From Kumtagia ephedrae (GTDB lineage: Bacteria; Pseudomonadota; Alphaproteobacteria; Rhizobiales; Rhizobiaceae): a stretch of DNA of 64,000 nt. This document shows positions 15,697 to 23,399 of this stretch, in pieces (the stretch's first letter is position 1; every line of letters starts with the position of its first letter). A program made the position numbers and the translations under genes. The notes below the pieces were generated by a model. It worked only from the letters and a program-made list of their open reading frames with translations. It ran no database searches and was not told where the DNA came from. The stretch is from assembly GCF_003012745.1 (NCBI RefSeq), contig NZ_PXYK01000011.1, positions 62,001-126,000 of the forward strand, read 5' to 3'.

Positions 15697-17079
15697 ATGA
15701 ACCTGTTCGGTTCCTATGACGTCGTGGTCACCGGCGCGGGCTCGTCCGGCATCGTCGCCGCGATCCGCGCCGCGCGCGAGGGCGCCAAGACCCTGCTGCT
15801 CGAAGGCACCGGCTTTCTCGGCGGGCTGATCACCGGCGGGCGGCTGACCAAGCCGACCGGCCTCATCAACTCGGCGATCTTCCACGAGATGCTCGACCGC
15901 TGCGTCGGCTACCGCGGCGCCGACGGACGCGTGCGCGAGTCCTACTGGGGCAAATACACCGGCACGTTCGACGCCGAGGTGATGCAGCGCGTCATCATCG
16001 AGATGGTGGAGGAGGCCGGCGTCGAGGTGCTGCTGCGCGCCAGCGTCGTCGAGACCGTCATGAAGGACGGTGCGCTGCACGGGCTGATCATCCGCACGAA
16101 ATCCGGCGAGAGCCTGGTGCTGGCGAAGAGTTTCGTCGATGCATCGGGCGACGGCGACGTGGCGGCACTTGCCGGCGCGGAATTCATGCTCGGCCGCGAC
16201 GGCGATGGGCTGACGCAGCCGATCACCTCCTATTTCCGCGTGCTCAACGTCAACGTCCCGGCGCTGATCGCCGACTGCAACGCGCATCGCGACGACATGT
16301 GGGAGGTCGTCTATCCGAAGGAGGCCGGCGACCGCAACGAGGACTATGCGATGGCGGTGCTGCTGACCGGATTCCAGCAGCGCATCAAGGACAAGGTGGC
16401 CGAGGGGTTCGACTGGATCATCCCGAAGGACCACATCACCATGAAGACCGGGCTCATTCCGGGCGAAATTTCCGTCAACGTCACCCGTTTCCAGGGCAAC
16501 GGGCTCGACGACCGCGATCTTTCCCGCGCCGAGATCGAGATCAGGAAGCAGGCCTATTGCGCCTTCGACTTCCTGCAGCGCTATGTCAGGGGTTTCGAGG
16601 ACGCCATCTTCCTTGAAGTCGCGCCGAAGCTCGGCATCCGCGAAACCCGCCGCGTCACCGGGCAATATGTGCTGACGGAGCAGGACGTGCGCGGCAACCG
16701 GCGCTTCGACGACGCGATCGGGCTGTGCAACTCGCCGGTCGACGTGCATGAGCCCGGCGGCGGCCGCGCCATCATGGATCATGTCGGCATCGGCTACGGT
16801 ATTCCCTATCGCACGATGATCCCGCTTTCCGTCGACAACCTGATCATGGCCGGGCGCTGTATCTCGGTCGACGCGATCGCCTTCGGCTCGACCCGCAACG
16901 TGCCGGCCTGCACCATGACCGGCGAGGCGGCGGCGATCGCCGCGACGTTTGCGGCGCGGCGCGGGGTGGCCGTCTCGGCGGTTCCCGTCGGCGACGTGCA
17001 GGCGCGGCTGAAGGAACTCGGCGTCTGGCTGGGCACGCCCGGCGAAGAAGTGCCGGAGGTCTTGCGCAAGGCGGGCTGA
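15697..17079 (+). CDS. FAD-dependent oxidoreductase (FAD_oxidored family)
   Basis: Flavoprotein of 460 aa, cytoplasmic. The N-terminal FAD loop is 'DVVVTGAGSSGIVAAIRAAR', followed by 'LLLEGTGFLGGLITGG' and the second FAD contact 'FVDASGDGDVAALAG'. The C-terminal 'IMAGRCISVDAIAFGSTR' and 'TGEAAAIAATFA' fit the FAD-dependent dehydrogenase family PF12831, whose members are seldom characterised. The ATG at 15697 has AAAGGA six bases upstream. It is the last gene of the 10392 operon and probably oxidises the imported compound or a product of the propeller protein. The substrate is unknown. Confidence 0.85.
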   Translation: MNLFGSYDVVVTGAGSSGIVAAIRAAREGAKTLLLEGTGFLGGLITGGRLTKPTGLINSAIFHEMLDRCVGYRGADGRVRESYWGKYTGTFDAEVMQRVIIEMVEEAGVEVLLRASVVETVMKDGALHGLIIRTKSGESLVLAKSFVDASGDGDVAALAGAEFMLGRDGDGLTQPITSYFRVLNVNVPALIADCNAHRDDMWEVVYPKEAGDRNEDYAMAVLLTGFQQRIKDKVAEGFDWIIPKDHITMKTGLIPGEISVNVTRFQGNGLDDRDLSRAEIEIRKQAYCAFDFLQRYVRGFEDAIFLEVAPKLGIRETRRVTGQYVLTEQDVRGNRRFDDAIGLCNSPVDVHEPGGGRAIMDHVGIGYGIPYRTMIPLSVDNLIMAGRCISVDAIAFGSTRNVPACTMTGEAAAIAATFAARRGVAVSAVPVGDVQARLKELGVWLGTPGEEVPEVLRKAG

Positions 17080-17095
17080 GAGCAAAGCGCCAAGG

Positions 17096-17178
17096 GGACG
17101 GTTTATTTTCTTTCCGTAGAAAAGCGGTGCCGCCTCAAGGCTGGTGCTGGCGGAAAAAAGTAACTGTCCCCGGCACTT
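17096..17178. repeat. Imperfect inverted repeat of GGGGACAGTT type
   Basis: GGGGACGGTTTATTTTCTTTCC on the left (17096 onwards; cited as arms GGGGACGGTTTATTTTC) pairs imperfectly with GGAAAAAAGTAACTGTCCCC ending at 17178. The arms are about 20 bp around a 40-bp centre. Such GGGGACAGTTA-type palindromes are typical of REP elements mobilised by REP-associated transposases; no transposase gene is in this window. Confidence 0.65.
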
Positions 17179-17672
17179 ACCCGCTTTCGCCGCAATCCCG
17201 GCGGCGGGCGAGAGACGCGTTTCCGCCGATTTTCATCCCCGCCCTTCCCGCTTCCTCCATAATCCCGGCAGTTCCTCCCGCGGGAACACCGGTCGCGACG
17301 GTGGTTTGGTGGGGAGGGACCGGCGCCTCCGGTGCGGGAAGACGTAGCCCGCGCCCGGGGAGGCCCGTCCGAAGGTTCCTCCTCCGCAACTATGTGCGGG
17401 GCGCACTGGACGAGTGCTGCGGCATGGCCAGCCGAGGCGACGCAAGAAGCCGGAGCCGGAGCTATAGCGAAGCGGAACGGGACGGTGCCCGAAATCGCCG
17501 GCGGGGCGCGAAGACCGCGCCATGTTTTTACTAAAGAGGCTCGGCCCAGCGCCCCGCTTCCCGACTTCTCCCTCCGCGGCAGGGAGCGCTCTTTGAACAA
17601 CGGCCAGACTGCGAAGGCAGGGCGTGGCGAGGATGAGGCGCGGCTTCTCTTCTCTCGATGGGTGGCCGCGAA
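17179..17672. other. Gene-poor spacer
   Basis: Part of the 684-bp gap between the FAD oxidoreductase and the end of the leftward operon. Apart from small G/C palindromes (for example TCCCGCGGGA at 17276-17285) I see no supportable gene. The open frames across it have low-complexity Arg/Gly/Pro composition and no family motif. Confidence 0.5.
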
Positions 17673-17727
17673 GCGCGAGACGGTGGCGTCGACACGCCCG
17701 CGGCGCGACATCCTTGATGGTAGCCAT
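17673..17727 (-). pseudogene. Fragment of the 5' end of a LacI-family regulator gene
   Basis: On the minus strand an ATG at 17727 starts 'MATIKDVA', the invariant opening of LacI-family repressors. The following bases fit 'RR-GVS-ATVSR' only when two or more small deletions are allowed; 'ATVSR' is encoded at 17673-17690 in a shifted frame. The recognition helix is therefore broken and no downstream ligand domain is present. It directly follows the last gene of the leftward operon. Confidence 0.45.
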
Positions 17728-17763
17728 GATTCTCCGCGCCGGATTTCTTCCGGCCGCACTACG

Positions 17764-19569
17764 CTACGGCTGCTCGCGCGCCGCAAGCGCGTCGACCACC
17801 GCCCGGTCGGCCGCCAGGATTTCGGCGATGAGCACGCCGCGCTCGCGCGCTCCGACGAATTCGAGCCGGCGCAGCCCGAGCGGGTCGATGCGGCGGCGCA
17901 GGATCTCGATCGTCTCGCCATCGGGTGCTGCAATCTCGCCGCAGCGCTCGGCGAAGCGGACGGGGAAGCCGGTCGCCCGGCTGACGGTGTCGCGGCCGAC
18001 GCCGGGCATCAGCTCGGTGACCACCAGTTCGCCGCTCGCCGGGTCGAGCTCGAACACGCAGAGGTCGGTGAACAGTTTTGTCCCGCTGGTGCGGTAGCCG
18101 TGCCTCGCCCGCTCCTCGGCATCGAGCAAGCCGCGCGCCGAGCTGACGATGTCGACCTCGGCGACCAGCGACAGCGGCGAATGGCGGGTGACGTAGAGCA
18201 CGCAGTCGCGGTGCATGTTGGCGACGTCGGCCATGCCGCCCTGGCCGGGCAAGCGGATGAAGCCGCCCTTGGCGCGGCGGATGGCGATGTTGTTGACGCG
18301 GGCGAAGCGGTCGACCTGGGCGGCGGCGATGATCTCGTGGGTGACCGCGCCGGCCTGGTAGAGCGCCGAATAGGTGTCGTCCCCGCCGGCATGCGCGGCC
18401 GCGGTCTCCGCATCGAAAACCTCGATCAGCGACAGCAGCAGGGGCGACGGCGCGACGTCGATATGGCCGCAGCTCATGGTGGCAATGATCATGCCGGGGG
18501 CATGCGTCGCCTTGGCCAGCCGGTAGGCGACATTGGCGAGCGGCGACACCGCGCCGGCCGAGGCGAAGCTGTCGTTGTCGAGCTCGGCCGCGAGCCGCAC
18601 CGCCATGACCTCGTCGACCGTTGCCGGCGCGGGTGCGGCATGCACGGCCGGCAGCGGCATGTGGGCGGCGGCAGCGGCGCTGATCCCAGCGGCCTTGCGC
18701 AGGCGGATGGGGACACCGTCCTTCGGCAAGGCAAGCCCGTCTGCAAGGGAGGCTCCGCCGGCCAGGACGGAAGCCAGAGCTTCGTAGTCGGTCACATAGT
18801 GCGGCAGGCAGGAGGTCGGCCAGGCGCCGCCGGGCACCTTCGCGATGGCGCTGACCTGGTTGCGATAGATCACCGTCTGGCGCCCCATGCCCGCAAGTAT
18901 GCCCACCGGCACGATCTCGTCCACGGTGACCAAGACCTTGTGCGCCGCGCCGGCCATGGCGAGGTCGAGGGCGCGGGCGCCGACGATCTGCACATTGCCG
19001 CTCTCGTCGGCGCGCGGGGCGTGCAGCAGCAGCGTGTCGAGGACGAGCGGCGGGACGGCGCCGACCGGCTCGCCGGTGAGCGGGTCGGCGACGCTGCGCG
19101 CCGTCGGCATGCGCTCCATCATCGCCGAGCCCCGCGGCAGCTGGAAGGTGCGGCTGGGCAGGTTCTGCTGGGCGGCGCGCAGCGCCTCGATCATGGCGAG
19201 CGCCGTCCAGTCGCGCACCGGCAGGCGCTCGGCCTCCGCCGCCGCCCGGAAGCGCGGCGGCAGGCCGAAAATGTCGAGGCTGGAAAAGCAGATGTCGATC
19301 GAGGCGACGGCGTCGGCCTCCAGCAGGATCTCCAGCGGCAGCCCACCCGCCCAGGCGCAGTAGCGCAGGTCGCGCGCCTTGCCACCGGCAACGGCGCGCA
19401 GCAGCGCGATCGGCAGCCGGGCGAAATGATGGCCGCCGACGCCCAGCCGGTCGCCGTCCGCGACCATGGCCGCCAGCCCGGCGAGATCGGTGAAGACAGG
19501 ACGGTTGGGTTTGGTCAGATTTCCGGCCGTATCCCGGTGGGAAGCGCCAGGTTCGCCGGCGCCGGTCAC
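17764..19569 (-). CDS. Fused IpdA-IpdB/GctA-GctB type CoA-transferase-fold protein, probable CoA-ester hydrolase
   Basis: Protein of 601 aa joining two normally separate subunits. Residues 1-295 resemble the alpha subunit (IpdA/GctA: 'GDRLGVGGHHFARLP', 'SIDICFSSLDIFG'). An Ala/Pro-rich linker spans about 295-317. Residues 318-601 resemble the beta subunit ('HAPGMIIATMSCG', 'AAQVDRFARVNN', 'AEVDIVSSARGLL', 'RRRIDPLGLRRLEF'). In glutaconate CoA-transferase the catalytic glutamate lies in a VESG motif after 'APD-HII'; here the same place reads T364-M-S-C-G368, without Glu. IpdAB, which opens a steroid ring as a CoA ester, also lacks it. I infer a hydrolase acting at the end of this operon. GTG start overlaps the hydratase stop (GTGA). 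Confidence 0.78.
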   Translation of the reverse strand: MTGAGEPGASHRDTAGNLTKPNRPVFTDLAGLAAMVADGDRLGVGGHHFARLPIALLRAVAGGKARDLRYCAWAGGLPLEILLEADAVASIDICFSSLDIFGLPPRFRAAAEAERLPVRDWTALAMIEALRAAQQNLPSRTFQLPRGSAMMERMPTARSVADPLTGEPVGAVPPLVLDTLLLHAPRADESGNVQIVGARALDLAMAGAAHKVLVTVDEIVPVGILAGMGRQTVIYRNQVSAIAKVPGGAWPTSCLPHYVTDYEALASVLAGGASLADGLALPKDGVPIRLRKAAGISAAAAAHMPLPAVHAAPAPATVDEVMAVRLAAELDNDSFASAGAVSPLANVAYRLAKATHAPGMIIATMSCGHIDVAPSPLLLSLIEVFDAETAAAHAGGDDTYSALYQAGAVTHEIIAAAQVDRFARVNNIAIRRAKGGFIRLPGQGGMADVANMHRDCVLYVTRHSPLSLVAEVDIVSSARGLLDAEERARHGYRTSGTKLFTDLCVFELDPASGELVVTELMPGVGRDTVSRATGFPVRFAERCGEIAAPDGETIEILRRRIDPLGLRRLEFVGARERGVLIAEILAADRAVVDALAAREQP

Positions 19570-20366
19570 GGCCTGGCTCCCGCCGCCTTCTCGGCCGCCC
19601 GCGCCGCGCTCTTCGCGGCAAACTCCCGGACCCGGCGCTGGCCGGTCTCGCCGCGGTAGAGTGTTGCGAGCAGCGCGCGTTCTTGTTCCAAGCCGGCTGC
19701 GAGATCGCCGCCGGTGGCGATGGCCGTCAGCCGCTTCATGCCCTCGACCGCCTCGGCCGGCTCGCCGGCGATGGCCTCGGCGATTGCCACCGCCCGCGGC
19801 ATCAGCTCTTCGGGCGCCACGACGTCATTGACGAGGCCCGGAGCGACAAAATCGGCGGCCGGCACGATGGCACCTGTCATCAGCAGAAAATTGGCGCGGT
19901 TGCGGCCGAGCTTGACGACGCTGCGCTGCGTGCCGCCGCCGCCCGGCACGAGGCCGAGCTTGATCTCCGGCAGGCCCATTCTGGCCAGAGAAGAGGCGAC
20001 GACGATGTCGCAGCACAGCACCAGCTCGAAGCCGCCGCCCAGCGCGAAGCCGTTGACGGCGGCGATGACAGGCTTGCGGCAGCCTTCGATGGCCGCATAC
20101 ATCGCGGTGCCCGCGGCCTGGAAGGCGTCGAACTCCGCCCCGGTCTGCGCGGCATATTCCTTGATGTCGGCGCCGGCCATGAAGGCGCGGCCTTCGCCGG
20201 TGACGACGACGCAGCCGACATCGGCATCGCCGGACAGGGCGATGAAGGCGGCAGTGATCTCGGCCTGCATGGCCTTGTTCATGGCGTTGAGCTGGTCGCC
20301 GCGCCGGAACGTCACCACGGCGACGCGGCCGTCTTTTTCAACCGACAGCGTCCGGTAAGAGGTCAC
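19566..20366 (-). CDS. Enoyl-CoA hydratase/isomerase family protein
   Basis: Crotonase-fold enzyme of 266 aa acting on a CoA thioester. The oxyanion-hole segments are 'AFMAGADIKEY' and 'GFALGGGFELVLCCD', and both glutamates used by hydratases are present ('GGFEL' and 'GLPEIKLGLVPGGGGTQR'). Hydration of a 2-enoyl-CoA is therefore plausible, but crotonases also catalyse isomerisation or C-C cleavage. The GTG at 20366 is preceded by GGAGG on the minus strand; the longer open frame upstream is the shadow of the CoA-transferase gene. It lies between the CaiB-type CoA-transferase (2-bp gap) and the IpdAB-like gene (4-bp overlap), so it is a core pathway step. Confidence 0.9.
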   Translation of the reverse strand: MTSYRTLSVEKDGRVAVVTFRRGDQLNAMNKAMQAEITAAFIALSGDADVGCVVVTGEGRAFMAGADIKEYAAQTGAEFDAFQAAGTAMYAAIEGCRKPVIAAVNGFALGGGFELVLCCDIVVASSLARMGLPEIKLGLVPGGGGTQRSVVKLGRNRANFLLMTGAIVPAADFVAPGLVNDVVAPEELMPRAVAIAEAIAGEPAEAVEGMKRLTAIATGGDLAAGLEQERALLATLYRGETGQRRVREFAAKSAARAAEKAAGARP

Positions 20367-20368
20367 GG

Positions 20369-21571
20369 TCAGGCCTCCGCGACCGTCATGTCGCCGGCCG
20401 CCTCGAGCGCGGCGATCTCGTCGGCGGGCACGCCGAACTCGGCAAGGATCTCGCGGCCGTGCTGGCCGACCAGCGGCGCCGGGCGGTCGATGGTCGCCGG
20501 CGTCTCGCTCATCCTCACCGCGGGGCCGATGACCTTCACCGTGCCGGCCTTCGGATGCTCGTAGCTGGCGATCAGGCCGAGATGGGTGACCTGCGGATCC
20601 TCGGCGGCGGCGCGGATGTCGTGGACCGGAGCGCACCAGATGTCGGCGTCCAGCAACTTCTCCAGCAGCTCGCCGCGGCGATATTTGCGCGTCTCGGCAT
20701 TGACCTTCTCCCACACTTCGTCACGCTTGGCGAAGAGCGTCTCCAGGTCGTCGTAGACGGCGAGATGCGGCGCCTCCAGCACCTGGTAGAGCGTCTTGAA
20801 CGGGCTCATGGCGATGGTGACGTAGCCGTACCTCGTCTCGTAGACGCCGAACGGCGCCTGCATGCCGGGATGGCCGATGCCGGAATTCGGCCGCACGAAA
20901 TCCTCGCCGAGATTGAGCACGCCGACATATTCCTGGCCGAGATGGGCGAGCATGCCGGCGAGCAGGTTCACCTCGACCTTCTGGCCCTTGCCGGTCTTTT
21001 CGCGATAGTAGAGCGCGGACAGGATGCCGTAGACCATGTTCATGGCGCCGATCTGGTCGGCGAGCCCGGCGCCGGCCGGCACTGGCGCGGCGTCGCCGCG
21101 GCCGGTGTTGGCGATCAGCCCGGCCAGGCCCTGGATCAGCATGTCCTGCCCGGGCCGGTCGACATAAGGACCGTCCTCGCCATAACCGGAGCCGGAGCAA
21201 TAGATGATGCGCGGGTTGACGGCCTTGAAGTCCTCGTAGCCGTAGCCGAGTTTCGCGAGCACGCCGGGGCGGAAATTCTGGACGACGACGTCGGCCTGCT
21301 CGGCCATCCTCATCACCAGGGCATGCACCTTGCGGCTTTTCAGATTGAGCGCGATCGACCTTTTGTTTCGGTTCCAGGCGAGGAAGTTGGGGCTTTCCGA
21401 GCCACCCACCCATTTGGCGAAGAAGGTCATCGAGCGGAACATGTCGCCGGCGCCGGCGCGCTCGACCTTTATGACGTCGGCGCCCATGTCGGCGAGCAGC
21501 TGGGTGGCGAACGGCCCCTGTAGCAGGTGGCTGAAGTCGAGGATCTTTACGCCGGATAGGGCCTTGTCCAT
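20369..21571 (-). CDS. CaiB/BaiF (family III) CoA-transferase
   Basis: Family III CoA-transferase of 400 aa, which moves CoA between an acyl-CoA donor and a carboxylic acid by a ping-pong-like route through an aspartyl-CoA anhydride. Key features are the N-terminal 'KILDFSHLLQGPFATQLLADMGADVIKVE', here cited by its core 'ADMGADVIKVE', the 'VVQNFRPGVLAKLG' block and the catalytic Asp in 'RPGQDMLIQG'. C-terminal 'WCAPVHDIRAAAEDPQV' is normal for the family. It probably activates the imported carboxylate to its CoA ester, the entry step for the hydratase and IpdAB-like protein encoded downstream. Confidence 0.92.
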   Translation of the reverse strand: MDKALSGVKILDFSHLLQGPFATQLLADMGADVIKVERAGAGDMFRSMTFFAKWVGGSESPNFLAWNRNKRSIALNLKSRKVHALVMRMAEQADVVVQNFRPGVLAKLGYGYEDFKAVNPRIIYCSGSGYGEDGPYVDRPGQDMLIQGLAGLIANTGRGDAAPVPAGAGLADQIGAMNMVYGILSALYYREKTGKGQKVEVNLLAGMLAHLGQEYVGVLNLGEDFVRPNSGIGHPGMQAPFGVYETRYGYVTIAMSPFKTLYQVLEAPHLAVYDDLETLFAKRDEVWEKVNAETRKYRRGELLEKLLDADIWCAPVHDIRAAAEDPQVTHLGLIASYEHPKAGTVKVIGPAVRMSETPATIDRPAPLVGQHGREILAEFGVPADEIAALEAAGDMTVAEA

Positions 21572-21601
21572 GGTCTTTCTCGTGGTTGTCGGTGGCGCCG
21601 G

Positions 21602-22387
21602 TCAGACGAGATCCGGCACGAAGCGGGGCGCGGCGGTGAGGCCGCCGTCGACGCGCAGGTCGGTGCCGGTGGTGAAGCCGGCGGCGTCGCTCGCCAGGTA
21701 GACGGCGGCTTCGGCGATCTCGGACGGCCTGCCGATGCGGCCGAGCGGGTGCATCTTCACCCAGGCGCGGGCGATGTGCTCGCCGAGCTCGGCGATCACT
21801 TGGTCGTTCATCGGCGTGGCGATAGTGCCGGGCGAGATCGAGTTGACGCGCACATTGTGGGGGCCGAACTCGACCGCCATCTGGCGGGTCATCGAATGGA
21901 TCGCGCCCTTGGCGCCGGCATAGGCGGTCCAGCCGTCGAGGCCGATATGGCCCTGCGCCGAGGCGAGGTTGATGATCGAGCCGCTCTTCTGGCCGATCAT
22001 GTGGGGCAGGGCGAACTTGCAGCCGCGGAAGACGCTGGTGAGATTGACCGCGATCAGCCGGTGCCACTGCTCGTCGGTCATCTCGTAGACCGGCATGCCG
22101 CCGATCGAGATCGCCGCGTTGTTGACCAGCACGTCGAGCCGGCCGCCCTTCTTCACCGCGGTCTCGATCAGGTTGCGGATGTCGGCCTCGACGGCCACGT
22201 CGCAATGGACGTAGTCCGCCGCAAGCCCCTGGCTTCTCAGCCCGGCGGCGAAGGCCTCGCCCTTGGCGTCGGCGATGTCGCTGGCGAAGACATGAGCGCC
22301 TTCGCGGGCCATGGCTTCGGCTATGGCGTGGCCGATGCCGTCGGCAGCGCCCGTGACGACCGCGATCTTGCCGTTGAGACGTCCCAT
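21602..22387 (-). CDS. SDR family NAD(P)-dependent dehydrogenase
   Basis: Classical SDR of 261 aa, cytoplasmic. Cofactor loop TGAADGIGHA, 'CDVAVEADIR', 'NNAAISIGG', catalytic Ser in 'NLASAQGH', YxxxK as 'YAGAK', and C-terminal 'GRPSEIAEAAVYLASDAA'. The ATG at 22387 has GAGGAGGA immediately upstream on the minus strand. It sits 10 bp after the second permease and 30 bp before the CoA-transferase gene, so it may oxidise or reduce a hydroxyl of the imported compound before or after CoA activation. The substrate is not recognisable. Confidence 0.9.
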   Translation of the reverse strand: MGRLNGKIAVVTGAADGIGHAIAEAMAREGAHVFASDIADAKGEAFAAGLRSQGLAADYVHCDVAVEADIRNLIETAVKKGGRLDVLVNNAAISIGGMPVYEMTDEQWHRLIAVNLTSVFRGCKFALPHMIGQKSGSIINLASAQGHIGLDGWTAYAGAKGAIHSMTRQMAVEFGPHNVRVNSISPGTIATPMNDQVIAELGEHIARAWVKMHPLGRIGRPSEIAEAAVYLASDAAGFTTGTDLRVDGGLTAAPRFVPDLV

Positions 22388-22397
22388 GAAATCCTCC

Positions 22398-23399
22398 TCA
22401 GATGCGCCGGCGCTTGAATTCGTCGAAGGCGACGGCGGCGATGATGATGCCGCCGGTAACCACGAGCTGCCACTCGGTGGCAAGGGCCAGCATGCCGAGA
22501 CCGTTGGATAGAAAGGACAGGATCAGCACACCGAGCGCCATGCCGAACAGGCTGCCGATGCCGCCCGACAGGCTGACGCCGCCGAGCACCACGGCCGCCA
22601 CCACCTGGAACTCGAAGCCGAGGCCGGCGACATGCACGGCCGAGCCGAGGCGGGAGGCGAGCATGATGCCGGCGACCGTGGCGAGCAGGCCGCTGATGAT
22701 GAAGCAGGCGAATTTCACCCGCTTGACGCTGTAGCCGGCGAGCCGCGCCACCTCGGGATTGCCACCGACGGCATAGACCTGGCGGCCGAAGGGCCGGTGG
22801 CGCATCACATAGGCGAAGGCGAGCAGCAGCACGAAGGCGATCAGCGCGGGGTAGGGGAGCAGGCCCAAGAGCCGGCCGTTGCCTATCTGGAAGAAGCTTT
22901 CCAACATCGCTTCGTCGGGGATCGCCGTCTGGCCGGTGTAGAGATAGACGCCGCCGCGGAGGATGAAGAGCGTGCCCAGCGTGACGATCAGCGAGTTGAT
23001 GCCGAGATAGGCCGAGAGATAGCCGTTGACGGCGCCGACGACGAGGCCGAGCGCCAGGGCCGCGGCGATGCCGAGGAAGAGCGATTCCGTGGCGTTCATG
23101 ACGACGATCAGCGGGATCGCCACCGCCGCCACCAGCGAGCCCACCGACACGTCGACCTCGCCGGAGATGAAGACGATGGCGACGCCGATGCCGGCCGTCA
23201 TGGCGAGCGCCGACTGGCCGAGGACGTTGGCGATGTTGCGCGTCGTCAGGAAGGTGTCGGAAGCGATGGAGAAGAAGGCGATGACGACCAGCAGGGAGAT
23301 CAGCAGCGGGATCTCGCTGCGCCTGAACAGCGCCTTGAGCATGGCCGCCGCCGGAGCGGGCGGCGGGACGGGATGGGCGGCGTCAAGCGATTGCGGCAT
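22398..23399 (-). CDS. Ribose-type ABC transporter permease (second permease)
   Basis: RbsC-like inner-membrane permease of 333 aa. Family blocks: 'GIGVAIVFISGEVDVSVGSLV', 'GLVVGAVNGYLSAYLGINSLIVTLG' with core 'INSLIVTLGTLFI', 'YAVGGNPEVARLAGY' and 'AAVVLGGVSLSGGIG'. The first 17 bp overlap the end of the ATPase gene, a frequent coupling in these operons. The operon encodes two different permeases, so the channel is probably a heterodimer. The C-terminus ends with 'AVAFDEFKRRRI'. Confidence 0.92.
   Translation of the reverse strand: MPQSLDAAHPVPPPAPAAAMLKALFRRSEIPLLISLLVVIAFFSIASDTFLTTRNIANVLGQSALAMTAGIGVAIVFISGEVDVSVGSLVAAVAIPLIVVMNATESLFLGIAAALALGLVVGAVNGYLSAYLGINSLIVTLGTLFILRGGVYLYTGQTAIPDEAMLESFFQIGNGRLLGLLPYPALIAFVLLLAFAYVMRHRPFGRQVYAVGGNPEVARLAGYSVKRVKFACFIISGLLATVAGIMLASRLGSAVHVAGLGFEFQVVAAVVLGGVSLSGGIGSLFGMALGVLILSFLSNGLGMLALATEWQLVVTGGIIIAAVAFDEFKRRRI

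Noticed and set aside
17103-17763. Open frames of 135-276 codons around the LacI remnant
   Set aside because: Low-complexity Arg/Pro/Ser translations, overlapping on both strands; only the short LacI-like N-terminus can be supported.
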